A stretch of 64,000 bases of DNA from Shinisaurus crocodilurus (GCA_021292165.1 CM037878.1:253508968-253572967), one strand, 5' to 3'; counted from the stretch's first letter, positions 20,750-32,090 are shown. Notes: generated from the letters alone by a model not told the origin. Numbers and translations are program-made.

Positions 20750-21110
20750 AAAAAAATGGAACAATCATTTCGTCACTTTCTCCACTGATTGTCCACAATT
20801 TTTCAGTTCTTCTTTCCATCAACCTTATTCCATGGCTGTAAACTGACTGAATCCTTAAGAGTCTCATATCACTGATCCAACTGGGATGCAAGAATAAATG
20901 CCAGCTATTGCCAATGCCTAGAATGCTGAAATGCAAAGTGATAATGCCCGTTACAGTGAAAATTTCAATTCACCATGCATCACAATGTACACTGTTGGTA
21001 GGATCTCAGCCATACTGCTTTCCAAGAGGAGAAAAAATCTACACTATTGCTGTCATTTTTCAACATATTCTTCGAAGCCCTTTTAAAACCACATTAAGGA
21101 CACAGCTGGG
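20750..21110. other. Unique spacer
   Basis: No feature recognised between the two L2 copies. Confidence 0.45.
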
Positions 21111-21111
21111 A

Positions 21112-21745
21112 TTTATTATTTATTTATTTATTATTAATATTTATTTATCGCCCATCTGGCCGGCAACCGGCCACCCTGGGCGATGTACACAGAATAAAAT
21201 ACATAAATGCAATAAAATACATTAAAACAATATAAAAATTTTAAAATCTTAACCCACCCCATATTCCCGCCTGAACAACCAGGTTTTTAATGAGCGACGG
21301 AAGCTCATCAGAGAGGGGGCATGGCGGAGGTCACTCGGGAGAGAGTTCCACAGTACGGGGGCCGCCACAGAAAAGGCCCTCTTCCTCGTCCCCACCAGTC
21401 TAGCTGCTCTGGCTGAAGGGACAAGGAGAAGGCCATCCGTGGCAGATCTTGTTGAGCGGCCCACTTGGTGTTGCTGGAGACGCTCCTTGAGATAAACTGG
21501 ACCAGAGCCGTATAGGGTTTTAAAGGTCAAAACCAACACCTTGAATTTGGCTCGGCAAGCAACTGGTAGCCAGTGCAAATTGTTCAGCACTGGCGTGATG
21601 TGATCCCGCCGGCGGCTGCCTTTAACCAGGCGAGCCGCCGCGTTCTGTACCAGCTGCAGCTTCCGAACCGTCTTCAAGGGTAACCCCACGTAGAGCGCAT
21701 TACAGTAGTCTAGGCGAGAGGACTTAATGTTTAAAGTGTCCATTC
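21112..21745 (-). pseudogene. L2-clade LINE, 5'-truncated copy with an uninterrupted C-terminal frame
   Basis: On the minus strand an open frame of 164 codons (21743-21249) carries SRLDYCNALYVGLPLKTV, LQLVQNAAARLVKG, NLHWLPVACRAKFKVLVL, APVLWNSLPSDLRHAPS and FRRSLKTWLF. These are the classic L2 3' blocks, with no stop until the natural end. Downstream are a short UTR containing GGGCGATAAATA-type sequence and a (TAAATAAA)n tail ending near 21112. The upstream endonuclease and RT core are missing, so it cannot act. Its low decay compared with the other L2 pieces suggests it is among the youngest L2 insertions here. No clear target duplication was found. Confidence 0.88.
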
Positions 21746-21749
21746 CTTG

Positions 21750-23550
21750 ATTATTTGTCCTACTGAACAGTTAAGGTCTGGTTTGGGAAAAGCGGACACA
21801 ATAAGGTTTGCTTTCTTGTGGAGGTCATATTGGAGAATTTCTTCTCCTAAACCTATACATACACACACAGACACCATACTTCCTGCATAAAGCAAATTTC
21901 CTCATAACTGTCATAAATCCGTCCAGTACAAAGATAAGCCGTCGTCGTTATCACAGTCCAAGGGTCGAAGCCAAAATATATATGTCCGAAAAGGAGCAAA
22001 CAGAAACCAGTTCAGGAGCAGGCAAAAGCGTCGTCAAGGTCGTTGTGAGGTTCAAAGGCACGAGTCTGAGTTGAGTTCAGGGGTGTCAAGGCGTCTGGCT
22101 GAAGCTATATCAGCAAACAATTGCTTCCAGCATCTGAGTGTGTTTGGGACCTGCCTTTTGAGCAGGCGCTGATCGGTAAGGCTGCCCAGCTGGGTCAGGC
22201 TGCACTTAGCCTGGCCCCACCCCAAACACACTCCAGCACAGCTGGTCTCAACAATAACAAGAATTCATCCTTAGAACATTGGACTTTAAAAAATATATAT
22301 TCCTAAATTAATTCATATGTTTTAGGGGTTAATTTTTCAAGTCTGACCAATTCTGTGGTTTGTTTTTTTAAAAGATATCTGTCAATTGAAAACTATCAGT
22401 CTGTTCTGAACAGCTTTTAACACATTTAGATTTTTTTGTCATAAAATATTCTATTTATTTCCCAGCAGCTGGTGTCAAAAAAGTTGTTGTTTTTAAATAT
22501 TACTCTTAAATAAATAAAATCTGTTTTCATATTGTGTAAAATTAGTTTTGCCTGCTGTGAGTTTGTGGCATTATGAAGTGATCAGTTCTCTCCATGAATT
22601 ATTTAAAGAAAGGCTATCAAATAAACCTGACGGACAGATAGTGTAATATGTATAATTTGTATAAATCTGGCATTTGTGCATGTACACAGTGGAAATCCTA
22701 CTTGCCCCATCACAGTTACTTGTTACAATTCTTGTCCCACCTATTTTACAAAAGATGAAGGAATACTCTGCTTTAGTACACAAGACACCCAGCACCACAT
22801 TACCCACTAGATACTTCTTTTAATAGCACCAAAATATCTTCTAATAACTTTCCTGGCTGTTCACACAGGTAATTGCTTTCTAACTGGCCTTCGGTGCCAT
22901 TAAACTCTTTATTTATTCTTTGTTTTAATTTCTAGTTTGACAGTGTCTCATACTTTTATTAAACACTACTGGTATTGTTAGCATGTCCTCTGGTGTTTTA
23001 AAATTACCCTGTCTTTCAGGGAATGTATAACTGTATAGTCATAATTATTCTCACATTTTATTCTCACTGCCATTTTAGGAAGGAAGGCAGGCATGGAGAT
23101 TTAATAATCTCTCTAGCAGCTAAAGAGAGATACATATGGCTAGAGTATAGCTCAAGAGACAGAAAAGTATTGTGGGTACTACCCACAATACTACACAACC
23201 GGGGCACTACCAAGAGATAAACTGATAATAATAATGAAGCATAATCATTGCTAAGAATAAATTATAAGTGGTCATGTATATGTATTTCCCTGGGAGTTAG
23301 TTGCCTGAGACAAGGATAGCAGGTGATATATGACCTGCTAGACTGCCATGTTTGTTCTCCTTTTCTTTCCCACCATCCCCTTATTTTACATACGGCAATA
23401 TGGGAACAAAGGAGATTTTAAACCAAACAAGTAGTGACAACAGCCTGAATCCAAACTTTAGATGTAGAAGGCACACATAAAAGTTACAGAGGCTAATCTG
23501 TGCTGAGGCCACAGTGCAAGGATTTCCGAAATAATCCCTGTGCCAATACA
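21750..23550. other. Mostly unique DNA with one unnamed GC-richer patch
   Basis: About 21930-22240 is GC-richer and repeat-like (CAGCTGGGTCAGGCTGCACT, CCCCACCCCAAACACACTCC), but I cannot assign it. The rest is AT-rich with nothing recognised. A short perfect inverted repeat GTGGGTACTACCCAC sits at about 23172-23186. Confidence 0.4.
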
Positions 23551-24204
23551 AACAGGGCTGGTGCAAGGCCGTTTGGTGCCCTAGCAAGATCAGATATTTA
23601 ATGCGCCCCCTTCCCACTTGAGCCCTCCCTCCAGCCCTATGCCCATTAAAAGTCAATTGGCAAAACCTAAAAAAATTATTATCATAAACATTGACAAACA
23701 TACATAAAATACATGTTGATGTAGTACCAATTTGCTACATTCTCGAAATCTATCAAGATATCCTCAGTTATCCCGTTGGATAAAGTGAAGATCCATTATA
23801 CAGATTTTCGCTTTCATATGAAGGTACCAAAGGGGACTAGAAGGGGGGGACTTCCCCAAACAGTAGGCATTATCAGTGGCTGCGGGAGTGAATTGTCCAT
23901 GAAAGGAATCACTTTAATATAAGTATGTGTCTTTTGGCGGGATTTTGAAAATGGGGTGTGGGGGGAAGACTGGCTTGAAACGAGTGTGGAGAAAACACTT
24001 TTATACTGGAAGTCTTTAGAGCGCAGGAACGAAGGAAAGCCCAGCTCCGAGAGCCCGAGGAAACTGGAGCCTCGTCTAGGCAGGCGTGTGCGTGTGTGTG
24101 TGCACGCGCGCGTTGCCTCCTTTGCCAAGCCCCCAGCCTGCCTTTACAAAGCGTCTCCTCCTCCGCCGCCACTGCCGCTTCTTCCAGCGTCTCCCAACTC
24201 TGGA

Positions 24205-24410
24205 GCCTTTTGATTGGCTGAGGCGCTGACAGCAGGAGGAGCTCGAAGTAAGCGTGCAGCCCGCCCTCCTCTATAAGCCTCTTTGCAGCTTTCCCTCTCA
24301 ACCTCTCTCCCTCTCTTGTTTTGCTGCACCTCCCTGTAAAACTGAACAGTGAAAAGGAAAAAGAAAGAAAAAATTGCAGTGGGGATCTGCTAAAACCGGC
24401 ACAGAGAGAT
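24205..24410 (+). promoter_or_regulatory. Promoter-like segment captured in hAT element A
   Basis: Seen: an inverted CCAAT box (GATTGGCTG, 24212-24220), then CTATAAGC at 24271-24278 about 50 bp downstream, a pyrimidine-rich stretch (24290-24325) and an ATG in a fair context at 24409. This spacing resembles a TATA-type RNA polymerase II promoter with a 5' leader. The 91-codon frame from 24409 is low complexity (Pro/Ser/Ala, then Arg-Glu from a GA repeat) and matches nothing I recognise. The source gene is unknown and any activity is inference. Confidence 0.4.
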
Positions 24411-24549
24411 GTCATCTAAACTCCCTCCACCCTCCCCTCTTATTTCTTCTCCCGCTCCGTCTCTTCCTGCTGCTGCTGCCCCGCTCCTCAGTTCAAGTGA
24501 TCACAAAAGAAATCTTTGGGAGAGTCAGTTTGTGTGTTCCTTGGAAGCG

Positions 24550-24553
<4 letters not shown>

Positions 24554-24583
<30 letters not shown>
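24554..24583. repeat. (AG)n microsatellite inside element A
   Basis: About 15 AG units near the right end of the captured segment. Confidence 0.93.
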
Positions 24584-24789
24584 CGAGCAGGGGGAGAGGA
24601 AGAGGAGAGCAGCTAGCGACGGGCAGTTCAAACAACCCAGAAAGACTTTTTTTAAAAAAGCTTTTCTTCCGTAGATATATGTGAAGTGTTTTCGGGAGGG
24701 AGTTGGAGTTCTGGCGCCCCCTTCAGCCCGGCGCCCTAGGCAGCCGCCTAGTTGGCCTAATGGTAGCACCGGCCCTGAATACAAAGCAG

Positions 24790-26340
24790 CAACATATATT
24801 TTCCCGGGCACTTGATTTCACTCAATAAGAAGTTCTAGCACCTGCCAAGCTCTCTCTGATAATCCATGAGAACCCCAGCATCTGCTGCTGCCAAAGAGGG
24901 GGAGGGAGGAAAAATGATCTAGAAACAGGCTTTATGGTTCCTAGCATAGAAACCTCATTCCTAGAGCAGTGTTCAAAGGTTTCTACCTGTTTCCTCCAAT
25001 GCTCCAAAGACACTCTAGGAACAATGCATTTATGAACATTGTTCCTAGAGTTCCATGAAACCACTCCTAGAGCATTTTTCATTATTTCTATTTTCAGCAG
25101 CAGTGGATGGAATGGAAGGGTTAAAGCTGTGAGTGGGTAAGTGTATGTAAGTGTGAATAAGCAGGGGAAGTGAGTGAGGGGAGGGAGAAATGAATGGATG
25201 ATATGAGTGAGAGTAGTTTGTGTGTGTTGGGGGGTGCATAGGTGGGCTCTGGCCCCCGATAGATCATTCCCAAGGGAATGCAGTATAAGTTACACACCTG
25301 TGTCTTAAACTGAAGTTTTTAAAAATATTAGAATACAAGACAAACACAATGTGAGTGGGTGGTGTGGGTGAGTTGCCCGTGAATCTGTGTGTGTGCGTGT
25401 GCGTGCACACATGTGCAGCCCCAGGCACCCAAGCAGATGCAGCCCTTGGGCCTGAAAAGGTTCTGCACCTCTCCTTTAAAAGGTGCCACTGGTACTATTA
25501 TGTTGGTACTTCATCTAAATCTCCTTTCACACATTCAACTGTACATCTGTAGATTAGGGAGCAAGACCACACCCACTGGGACAACCACAGTACCTCCTCA
25601 GTCAGCACTACCACATAACATTGCTTGAGCAGCTTTTAATGGCAATGGAATAGGGCAAGGATTCTGTGCTGCCAGACTTATCTTCTCTACTTACCTAGCA
25701 AGAAGCTACATTATAGGATAGGGCTGCCTGAGGCTGATCCAAATTGAACTTGGAATTCACGTGTTATCCAGGATTCCTCATGGCTTGCTTAACTGCATTA
25801 CTAAACCCTTAAAATTCCAACTCCTACTACTTCACTCTTCACTTTCAACAGTGTGTGCTGTATCTTTTCTCAAGTCATTTAGTTAGCTGGTGGAAGAATT
25901 CAAGAGAAATTGTTTTTGATCCTACAGTGATCATGTTTGCTAATCATCCCTGGCTTGAACAAACCAAATTGATTTCATAAAGGAGAATTCTTAATCAGTA
26001 GCAATTCTTAATTTGAAACTATAAAGTCCAAAAGATTAAGTTGCTATTGCAGAAAAGATGAAAGCACAGTTCTAAGCTACTACTCCACATACTGTAGGAG
26101 GACTCATGGTGACAAGCTTGAGAACACTGGAAATAGAGGAAGCAACATTTTTAGAATATCAAATAACAAAATACTTTTCAATCATTTTTACATTTCGCAT
26201 ATGCTTCTGTATTATGATTATTAGGCTCACAGAATCTGTTGGCACAAGATGGATATGAGATGTTGGCTGAATAGAGGTGACCTGCTTAGCAACTGGTGAA
26301 TGTGGGGGAAGTTTGCCCAATGGTTACATTTGAGCTGAAG
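24790..26340. other. Unique stretch
   Basis: No gene seen. A purine-rich GAGTGAGTG-type stretch lies at 25125-25240 and a GTGTGTGCGTGTGCGTG tract at about 25387-25405. Around 24950-25075 the phrase CATTGTTCCTAGAG and close variants recur on both strands, suggesting an old foldback. Confidence 0.4.
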
Positions 26341-26345
26341 TACAG

Positions 26346-26470
26346 ATGATTCATAGATTCATAGATCATAGAGTTGGAAGGAGCCTACAAAGCTATTGAG
26401 TCCAACCCCCTGCTCAATGCAGGAAACTAGAGGAGGGGTCTCCCATCCAAGTAATAACCAGGCTTAGCTT
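26346..26470 (-). repeat. CR1 3' tail fragment
   Basis: GATTCATAGATCATAGAGTT then GGAAGGAGCCTACAAAGC and CCAACCCCCTGCTCAATGCA are the reverse complement of the CR1 3' end seen at 3210-3297. It is a 5'-truncated insertion of only about 125 bp. Confidence 0.9.
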
Positions 26471-26754
26471 TCCACGCTCAGACAAGCTGAGCCAGTGTGA
26501 GCCACAGGCCTGATCACAACTGACTTCTTAATATTCTGTAGTTGCTGTTGAACCAGCCCAAGGTACTGACCTGTTCTGTTGCTATGGACTGATAACCTAA
26601 CTCTCTGTATTGCTCCTGTGTTTTGTCACTACCTGTAGAAAGTAGATAATTAATATGTACTCAGTCTTAAACATTTATTAATACCAATAATGATATTGTT
26701 TCAAAGAGATCAATAAGATATGTTTTCCACCTCATCCTATTCCTCCCTACAGTG

Positions 26755-27045
26755 AACATAAGAAGAGCCATGCTGGATCAGACCAAGGGTTCATCTAGTC
26801 TAGCATTCTGTTCACACAGTGGTCGACTAGATGCCCACCAGAAACCAAGAAGCAGGACATGAGTGCAAAAGCACCTTCCCGCCCATGTTCCCCAGCAACT
26901 GGTGTACATAGGCATACTGCCTCTGATACTGGAGGTAGCATATAGCCATCAAGACTAGTAGCTATTGATAGTCTTACCCTCCATGAATGTGTCCAATCCC
27001 CTTCTAAAGCCATCCACATTGGTGGCCATCACTACATCTTGTGGA
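26755..27045 (-). repeat. CR1/L3-type LINE 3' end
   Basis: The minus strand reads ...GATGTAGTGATGGCCACCAA then GTGGATGGCTTTAGAAGGGG and ends CTCTTCTTATGTTC. This is the 3' end of an amniote CR1/L3 LINE, including the last codons (ATNVDGFRRGLDTFME) and UTR. It is mildly diverged with no catalytic region. Confidence 0.8.
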
Positions 27046-27314
27046 AGAGTATGGCTAGAATGAGGACAGTGGCTAGAATGGAGGTAGATATCCACTGGAA
27101 AAACTCCTCTGTATATTCAGTCCAGACTTGGTTCACTTGGTATTTGCTATTATTTAAAAAGTTAACATCAAAGTATACTGGAAAGGGATGCAGCTAAACA
27201 AGACTTATTTGAAGCATAGTTCCCCTTCTCCTACATTAACAAAAAGGTGCTGTAGATTCACTATCCATCATCTCATCTATCTTTTTCGAAAGGTCCATTT
27301 ACCTGGCTTATGAA

Positions 27315-27572
27315 TTTATTTATTAATTTATTAATTATATTTATACCCCGCCTTTTTTCCTGAAAGGAACCCAAGGCGGCTTACATAATCATCCTCCTCC
27401 TCTCCATTTTACCCTCACAACAACCCTGTGAGGTAGGTTAGGCTGAGAGTCAGTGACTGGCCCAAAGTCACCCAGTGAGTTTCATGGCTGAGCGGGGATT
27501 TGAACCCGGATCTCCCGAGTCCCAGTCCAACACTCTAACCACTACACCACACTGGCTCTCCACACTGGCTTT
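27315..27572 (-). mobile_element. tRNA-derived SINE, near full length
   Basis: On the minus strand it starts with GTGTGGTGTAGTGGTTAGAG (A-box-like) and GATCCGGGTTCAAATCCCC (B box). It runs through TGGGCCAGTCACTGACTCTC and TCACAGGGTTGTTGTGAGG and ends in GGCGGGGTATAAATATAATT with a TAAATAAA tail. The insert is flanked by CTTATGAA at 27307-27314 and 27573-27580, a plausible target duplication. Five further full or partial copies of the family lie in the window. Confidence 0.88.
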
Positions 27573-29109
27573 CTTATGAAAGTGAACTATGTGGCAATCT
27601 ACCTTATAAGTCTGTGAAACTATCTATTTTGTGTAATTTTACACCTTAAAATCAAGAGCAATAACCCACTCAGCCCCTTCATCACTCAACACCCACAGAA
27701 CCAAAACATCAGATATAGGACTACAGTTTCTCACAAAAATAATAATAAAAATAAAACAAAACCTCCAACATGCTGTAGTAAGCTGATCTTTATGAGGTTA
27801 AATTTAGAACTTCATTTTTATGACTTAAGCTTTTCTTTCCAATTCTTTTCAGTTTCTGCCCAGTGTATCCTTCTATAAAAAGTGGCAAAGATGGTAATTT
27901 TATACATCTTTCAGCAGCTTCTTAATCCCCCATCCAAATAACTTTTTAAATGGCATCTTAGGTGGGGGTGTGATCCCAGAGACTTACAGTCATGACTTGA
28001 TCACCATACCTAAACCCAGTAAGGATCCTACATCTCAAAGAGTTCATTCTGTCCTATTGCCCTTTTAAATTAAGATGCCAAACTCCTGACAGCAATGCTA
28101 GCAAACAGACTCAATTCATTTATCTCCAATTACATTTACAGTGACCAGAATGGGTTCAGGCTGGATAGCTAGCAGACTTGGTATGGCAGATTTTGATTAT
28201 TCTTCACCATAGCAACTTTCACAAAAACCCAATTTCATTGTTCTCTTTTATTCTTCCAAAGCTTTTGGCAGATTAGAAGCATCCTTTCTACTCAAATTGT
28301 TGACTAAATTGAACTTTGGAGAAAAATTCATGAACATAATCTAGCCATTATACTCAATCTCAACTGCTGTGATCTGCACATACGCTTTCAACTCTCCACC
28401 GTTTCAACTAAATGCTAAGCAAGGCTGCCCGCTTTCACCACTGCTATTTGCAATAACCATTGAAACCCTGCTGAATTGATTCAGAGTAAGGTGAATGGAG
28501 TCAAGATTAATGAAAAGCATCATGCTATAAACTTATTTGTGAATGATGTTTTATTAATTTTGTCCAACCTGCAGGAAATGATCCCAGGGCTAACAACTCT
28601 GCTTGTGGAATTTGAGAAGGCAGCAGGTTTAGAAATCAATAACTCAAAATCTGACCTCATGTTCTTTAAAAGCCCTAAGCTGAGCAAAAAGAAGTCTAGA
28701 AGTTGTCTAACTTGGCACGCATAAGAACCCCACCAACTTTAAGTATCTGGGTGGCATTAAACCCAAGCAAACTATACAACTTTGGAAAGTGAATTTCGAT
28801 AATGTGGTAAAAAATCTAAAACATGAGTTACATTCTTAGAAGTCATTAAATTTCTCCTAGGTGGAAGCCATAAGATATGATTCTTCCAAAATTCTCCTGT
28901 CTATTTCAAACACTGCTAACAAGTCAACTATTATTTTTTTTGGAAGTCGCAAAACATTTTAGAGAATTTTAGTAACAAGAGTAAGAAATCCAGAGTCAGC
29001 AAAAGTACCTTGTACAAGTATATGCAGATTAAAATGGGGGTCCAAACCTCAGATTGTGCCATGATTCCTTCCAGTTGTAGCAATAATTCACATAATTCAC
29101 AATGAGCAG

Positions 29110-29464
29110 CAGGAACGGTGCAGGGGTTCCCCTAGGCCAATATATTAGCGCGCCCCCTCTGCCGGGGGGGGGGCTCGGACAAGCAGCCTGCTCCACCCCC
29201 CCCCGCGCCGCCGCCTCCGCCGCCACACCACCTCCTTCCCCCCGCCCCCTGCTGCTTGTACTCGCAATTACCAGGCGGGGGGGAGGGGGGGGGCAAGCTG
29301 GGCACGGGGCGCAATTCCCTGGGTCCGCGGGGGGACTTCGCAGCAGCCTCTAGCCGGGAGGCTGCGGAGCGCGCAAGTACGCGCCGAGTAAGGAGGGCGT
29401 GAAGACTTGCGCCTTTCCGCACCGCCTACAGTCCGCCTGGTCTGCCTACGTAGCGCCGGCCCTG
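29110..29464. mobile_element. hAT nonautonomous element C (CAGGG family)
   Basis: Starts CAGGAACGGTGCAGGGG and ends GTAGCGCCGGCCCTG, the same ends as elements A and B, with GCGCCCCC near the left end. It is 355 bp, very GC-rich, with long G and C runs. Flanks ATGAGCAG and AGAAATCC do not match, so the target duplication is lost or the borders have changed. It sits inside the L1. Confidence 0.78.
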
Positions 29465-29606
29465 AGAAATCCTGGCTCGATGAAGATTTCCACCCTCTTA
29501 GCGACCATCCTTCATTTCCACCAGCTTCTGCTTAACATGACAATCAATCTCTGATAACTACACTAGTAGTTTGGAGATCATGGACCAAGAAATTGGCATC
29601 CCTCTT

Positions 29607-29979
29607 AGGGCTTCTCTACATGATGCTTTTACCCCGCCACTTTACTGAGGCTTATGCTTCCAGATTCTTTGCAGGATCAAGATCAGCTCCTTTACATGTG
29701 TGTGTGTGTACCCCCCCCGAGGCGTTTCTTTCACTGCCTTTCTATATATTCCACTACACAACCATGAGATAGCGCTGTGGTATAGCAGAATTGTGAAATA
29801 TATGAGCTACTCATTCAAGTTCATTCCATTTCCAGACAATACTACACTTTCCTCGATCCAGAAAAAAGCTGTGGAAATGCTTGGAAAGTATAGGATGACA
29901 ATGTTGTGTAAAGCACCCACAAACTGCCACGAGTGAGGAATCACAAGGGCACAATAAATGCCTCATGTAGAGAAGCCCT
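29607..29979. mobile_element. Short TIR transposon flanked by TA
   Basis: The left end GGGCTTCTCTACATGA is the exact reverse complement of the right end TCATGTAGAGAAGCCC. Each is bordered by TA on its outer side (TTA at the left, TAA at the right). The TIR is 16 bp and the interior has no transposase. A TA border suggests Tc1/mariner-like mobilisation, but the symmetric TTA/TAA also leaves Harbinger-like or piggyBac-like origins open. Confidence 0.75.
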
Positions 29980-30301
29980 AATTCTAATTGCTCGAATATC
30001 CCATTTACAGACCCAGATAAAGACTCGTGGTATTTATAGAATAAGAGATTTATTTGAGAAAGGCAACCCTCTCTCTGAGACTAGAATCTCTGACCTGATG
30101 AAGGATTACCAAGTTAGGTGGTTTCAAAAGACTTAGGTAAGATTGTTTGCATTTTAACTATTAAAATGCAAGTGGCTGGCTGATCATCGACTGTGTTTGC
30201 AGTTGTATCATTCCATCAACTTTTAGAACAAAAGGCCTAATTGCTATCATCTTTAACTTGTTGATACTGGACTCCTGCAGGAGCAGCGAAAGGGCTGAAA
30301 A

Positions 30302-30524
30302 CCAGTGTGGTGTAGTGGTTAGAGTAGGGCTGGGTAGACCCAGGTACTAGTCCCCACTTTACCATTAAGTTAACTGGATGACTTTGGGCCAGTCACTGAC
30401 TTTCAGCTTAAGCTACCTCACAGGGTTGTTGTGAGGATAAAATGGGAAAGAGAAAGATCATGTACTCCACCTTTTTAAGCTCCTTCTAGGAAAGGCAGGA
30501 TATAAATGTAATAAATAAATAAAT
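30302..30524 (+). mobile_element. tRNA-derived SINE
   Basis: CAGTGTGGTGTAGTGGTTAG at the head, GGGCCAGTCACTGACTTTCA and CACAGGGTTGTTGTGAGGAT in the body, then GGCAGGATATAAATGTAAT and AAATAAATAAAT at the tail. The B box is degenerate (CCAGGTACTAGTCCCC). It is inserted in the 3' part of the L1. Confidence 0.88.
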
Positions 30525-31190
30525 CTGCATGGGAAGTGGACATAGGAATCAATATAGCTAAGTCTTGTTGGAAATCTTATGGACTAAGCAGCCTCTGAAA
30601 ACCACTTACGTACGTTATTTCTAAAACTAATAGACAGATGTCATTATACCCATGTAATACTTCAACATATCAATAAAGATTTCCCCCACCTTATCTTGGA
30701 GAGGGTGTAAAGAGCAAGGGTTTCTCTTTCATATGTGGTCAACTTATCCTACTGGAAAAAAATGTAAGTGTTCAGCAGTATTACAAATATAATACAGCAA
30801 TTGTTACAGCTGGACCCGTCATTAGCCTGCCTATCAATTTGCCCTTAGAGGATCGATTCCTATGGCTTGTCACAGGGAAGTTTCCAGAAGGACAATGGAT
30901 AGTTGCCCAGCACCATCTTCTGGAATTTCCTGCCAAGAACAAGCAAAACCCACTCAAGACCACCACCACCCCCAAACTCCCAAAGCTCTCAAAACTGAGC
31001 AAATTGATTAGCTGTAAACATCAGCTCCCAAAATTCATAATCTGCAAATACAACCCATTAAAGCTCTGTTCCAAATTAATTTGAAGTAGGTCATTCTTAT
31101 ATATTATCCTTCAGTTGTTATAAATCCATTCCACTCAGCCCAGGTTTGCAATTCTCTTTTGGATCCTTACTTCAGGAAGAAGCAACTAAA

Positions 31191-31322
31191 GGTACAATCC
31201 TATGCATGTTTAGACAGAAAAAAGTCCTACAACCCCCAGCATTCCCCAGCCAGCCATGCTGGCTGGGGAATGCTGGGAGTTGTAGGACTTTTTTCTGTCG
31301 AAAGGTGCATAGGATTGTGCCC
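31191..31322. mobile_element. Near-perfect palindromic MITE, family F, copy 1
   Basis: The arms are ~65 bp: CAATCCTATGCATGTTTAGA then CAGAAAAAAGTCCTACAACC and CCCAGCATTCCCCAGCCAGC pair with the mirrored series ending TGCATAGGATTGTGCCCC. There is almost no loop (CATG centre). A second copy is at 61540-61671. It is non-coding and strongly hairpin-forming. Confidence 0.88.
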
Positions 31323-31351
31323 CAATTTACTGAAACGAAACAGTTATGAAC

Positions 31352-31424
31352 TATTTATTTAATTATTATATTTATACCCCACCTTTTTTTTCCTGCAAGG
31401 AACCCAAGGCGGCTTACATAATCA
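31352..31424 (-). repeat. tRNA-SINE 3' tail fragment
   Basis: TTATATTTATACCCCACC then CCTGCAAGGAACCCAAGGCG and GCTTACATAATC is the reverse complement of the SINE 3' end. The tRNA-like head is missing. Confidence 0.85.
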
Positions 31425-31802
31425 AGTAATTCTGAGCATTGCATAGTAAGTGTGAAGGGTGGGGAACATTCCAAATTTGTATGGAACTGTTGTAAGCATA
31501 GTTATGCAGGACAGATATGATTAATGTAGTTCATAGGTATGCTTATGGGGGAAGACACAACAATCACTTAGGGGAACAGATGATAGAGGACCTGTTTTCA
31601 GATAAGATTTTAGCTTTTGTTTAGAATTCCACAGAAATTACCATGGATTAGATTGGGGGAAATCCTATTTAAAATTCTATGTGCATGCCATCACTTAGAC
31701 TAACATCCTACTAGCAATGTTTTGATAAAATTTGATTGGATATTCAAAATGAAAAGGTTCCAGAAATTACTTTCTCTAACTTTATAGGGACTTAATTTCA
31801 CC

Positions 31803-32090
31803 AGGAGTAGGCAACATGTGGCCCGTGGGCCATATGCAGCCCCTGCTGCCCCCAGCCCACAAAATTTGTGGTGGTGGCAAAAAAACCATGCTGGCTTGCT
31901 GTCACATTTCAGTGGCAAACTGCTACAGAGGGTTTAAAAGGGCAAATTTAGCTAGAAAACAAGCTAAATTTCTTCTTTTTAACCCTCCATAGCTGTTTGC
32001 CACCGAAATTTGGCACAATTTATTTATTTATTTATTTATTGCCACCAGTGGCTATTGGTGCCCCAATGCAGCAAGAATTCAGTGGTGTGG
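31803..32090. mobile_element. hAT (Charlie-like) foldback element
   Basis: CAGGAGTAGGCAACATGTGG then CCCGTGGGCCATATGCAG resembles Charlie-type hAT ends. Inside, ACATTTCAGTGGCAAACTGC and the following GAGGGTTTAAAAG mirror CTTTTTAACCCTC then TAGCTGTTTGCCACCGAAAT, with CAAATTTAGCT facing AGCTAAATTT. The right terminus is not clear because of a TTTA repeat and divergence. Confidence 0.55.

Larger units (their letters stand above)
23553..24777. mobile_element. hAT nonautonomous element A with a promoter-like interior
   Basis: 1,225 bp flanked by a perfect 8-bp duplication AATACAAA (23545-23552 and 24778-24785). The ends are CAGGGCTGGTGC and GCACCGGCCCTG, inverted with one mismatch. CAGGG ends plus an 8-bp duplication are diagnostic of hAT elements. 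The right subterminal (GCGCCCTAGGCAGCCGCC TAG TTGGCCTAATGG) is shared with element B. The interior from ~23650 to ~24700 is unlike B or C: it is GC-rich with CCAAT- and TATA-like boxes and looks like captured genomic DNA. No transposase is seen. Confidence 0.9.
27840..30780 (+). pseudogene. Decayed L1 LINE ORF2, split by three insertions
   Basis: The RT is readable in fragments: PKPSKDPTSQR-like near 28010, YSDQNGFRL (28140), IVLFYSSKAFG (28240), QLNAKQGCPLSPLLFAITIE (28400-28465), then a degenerate catalytic box LFVNDVLL in place of FADD (28530) and LEINNSKSDLM (28630). Later pieces (IYRIRDLFEKGNPLSETRIS near 30030; WEVDIGINIAKS near 30535; GFLFHMWSTYPTGKK near 30720) match the C-terminal half of L1 ORF2. 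Frames shift repeatedly and stops are common, so it is dead. KQGCPLSPLLF and the C-terminal blocks separate it from the CR1 and L2 copies. Insertions at 29110-29464, 29607-29979 and 30302-30524 came later. Confidence 0.8.

Noticed and set aside
24409..24684. 91-codon frame inside hAT element A as a protein gene
   Set aside because: It is low complexity: Pro/Ser/Ala, then Arg-Glu from a GA microsatellite. No domain is visible and it runs into the hAT subterminal sequence.
29029..29422. Gly/Ala/Pro-rich frames near 29.1-29.4 kb
   Set aside because: They are translations of the GC-rich interior and G/C runs of hAT element C.
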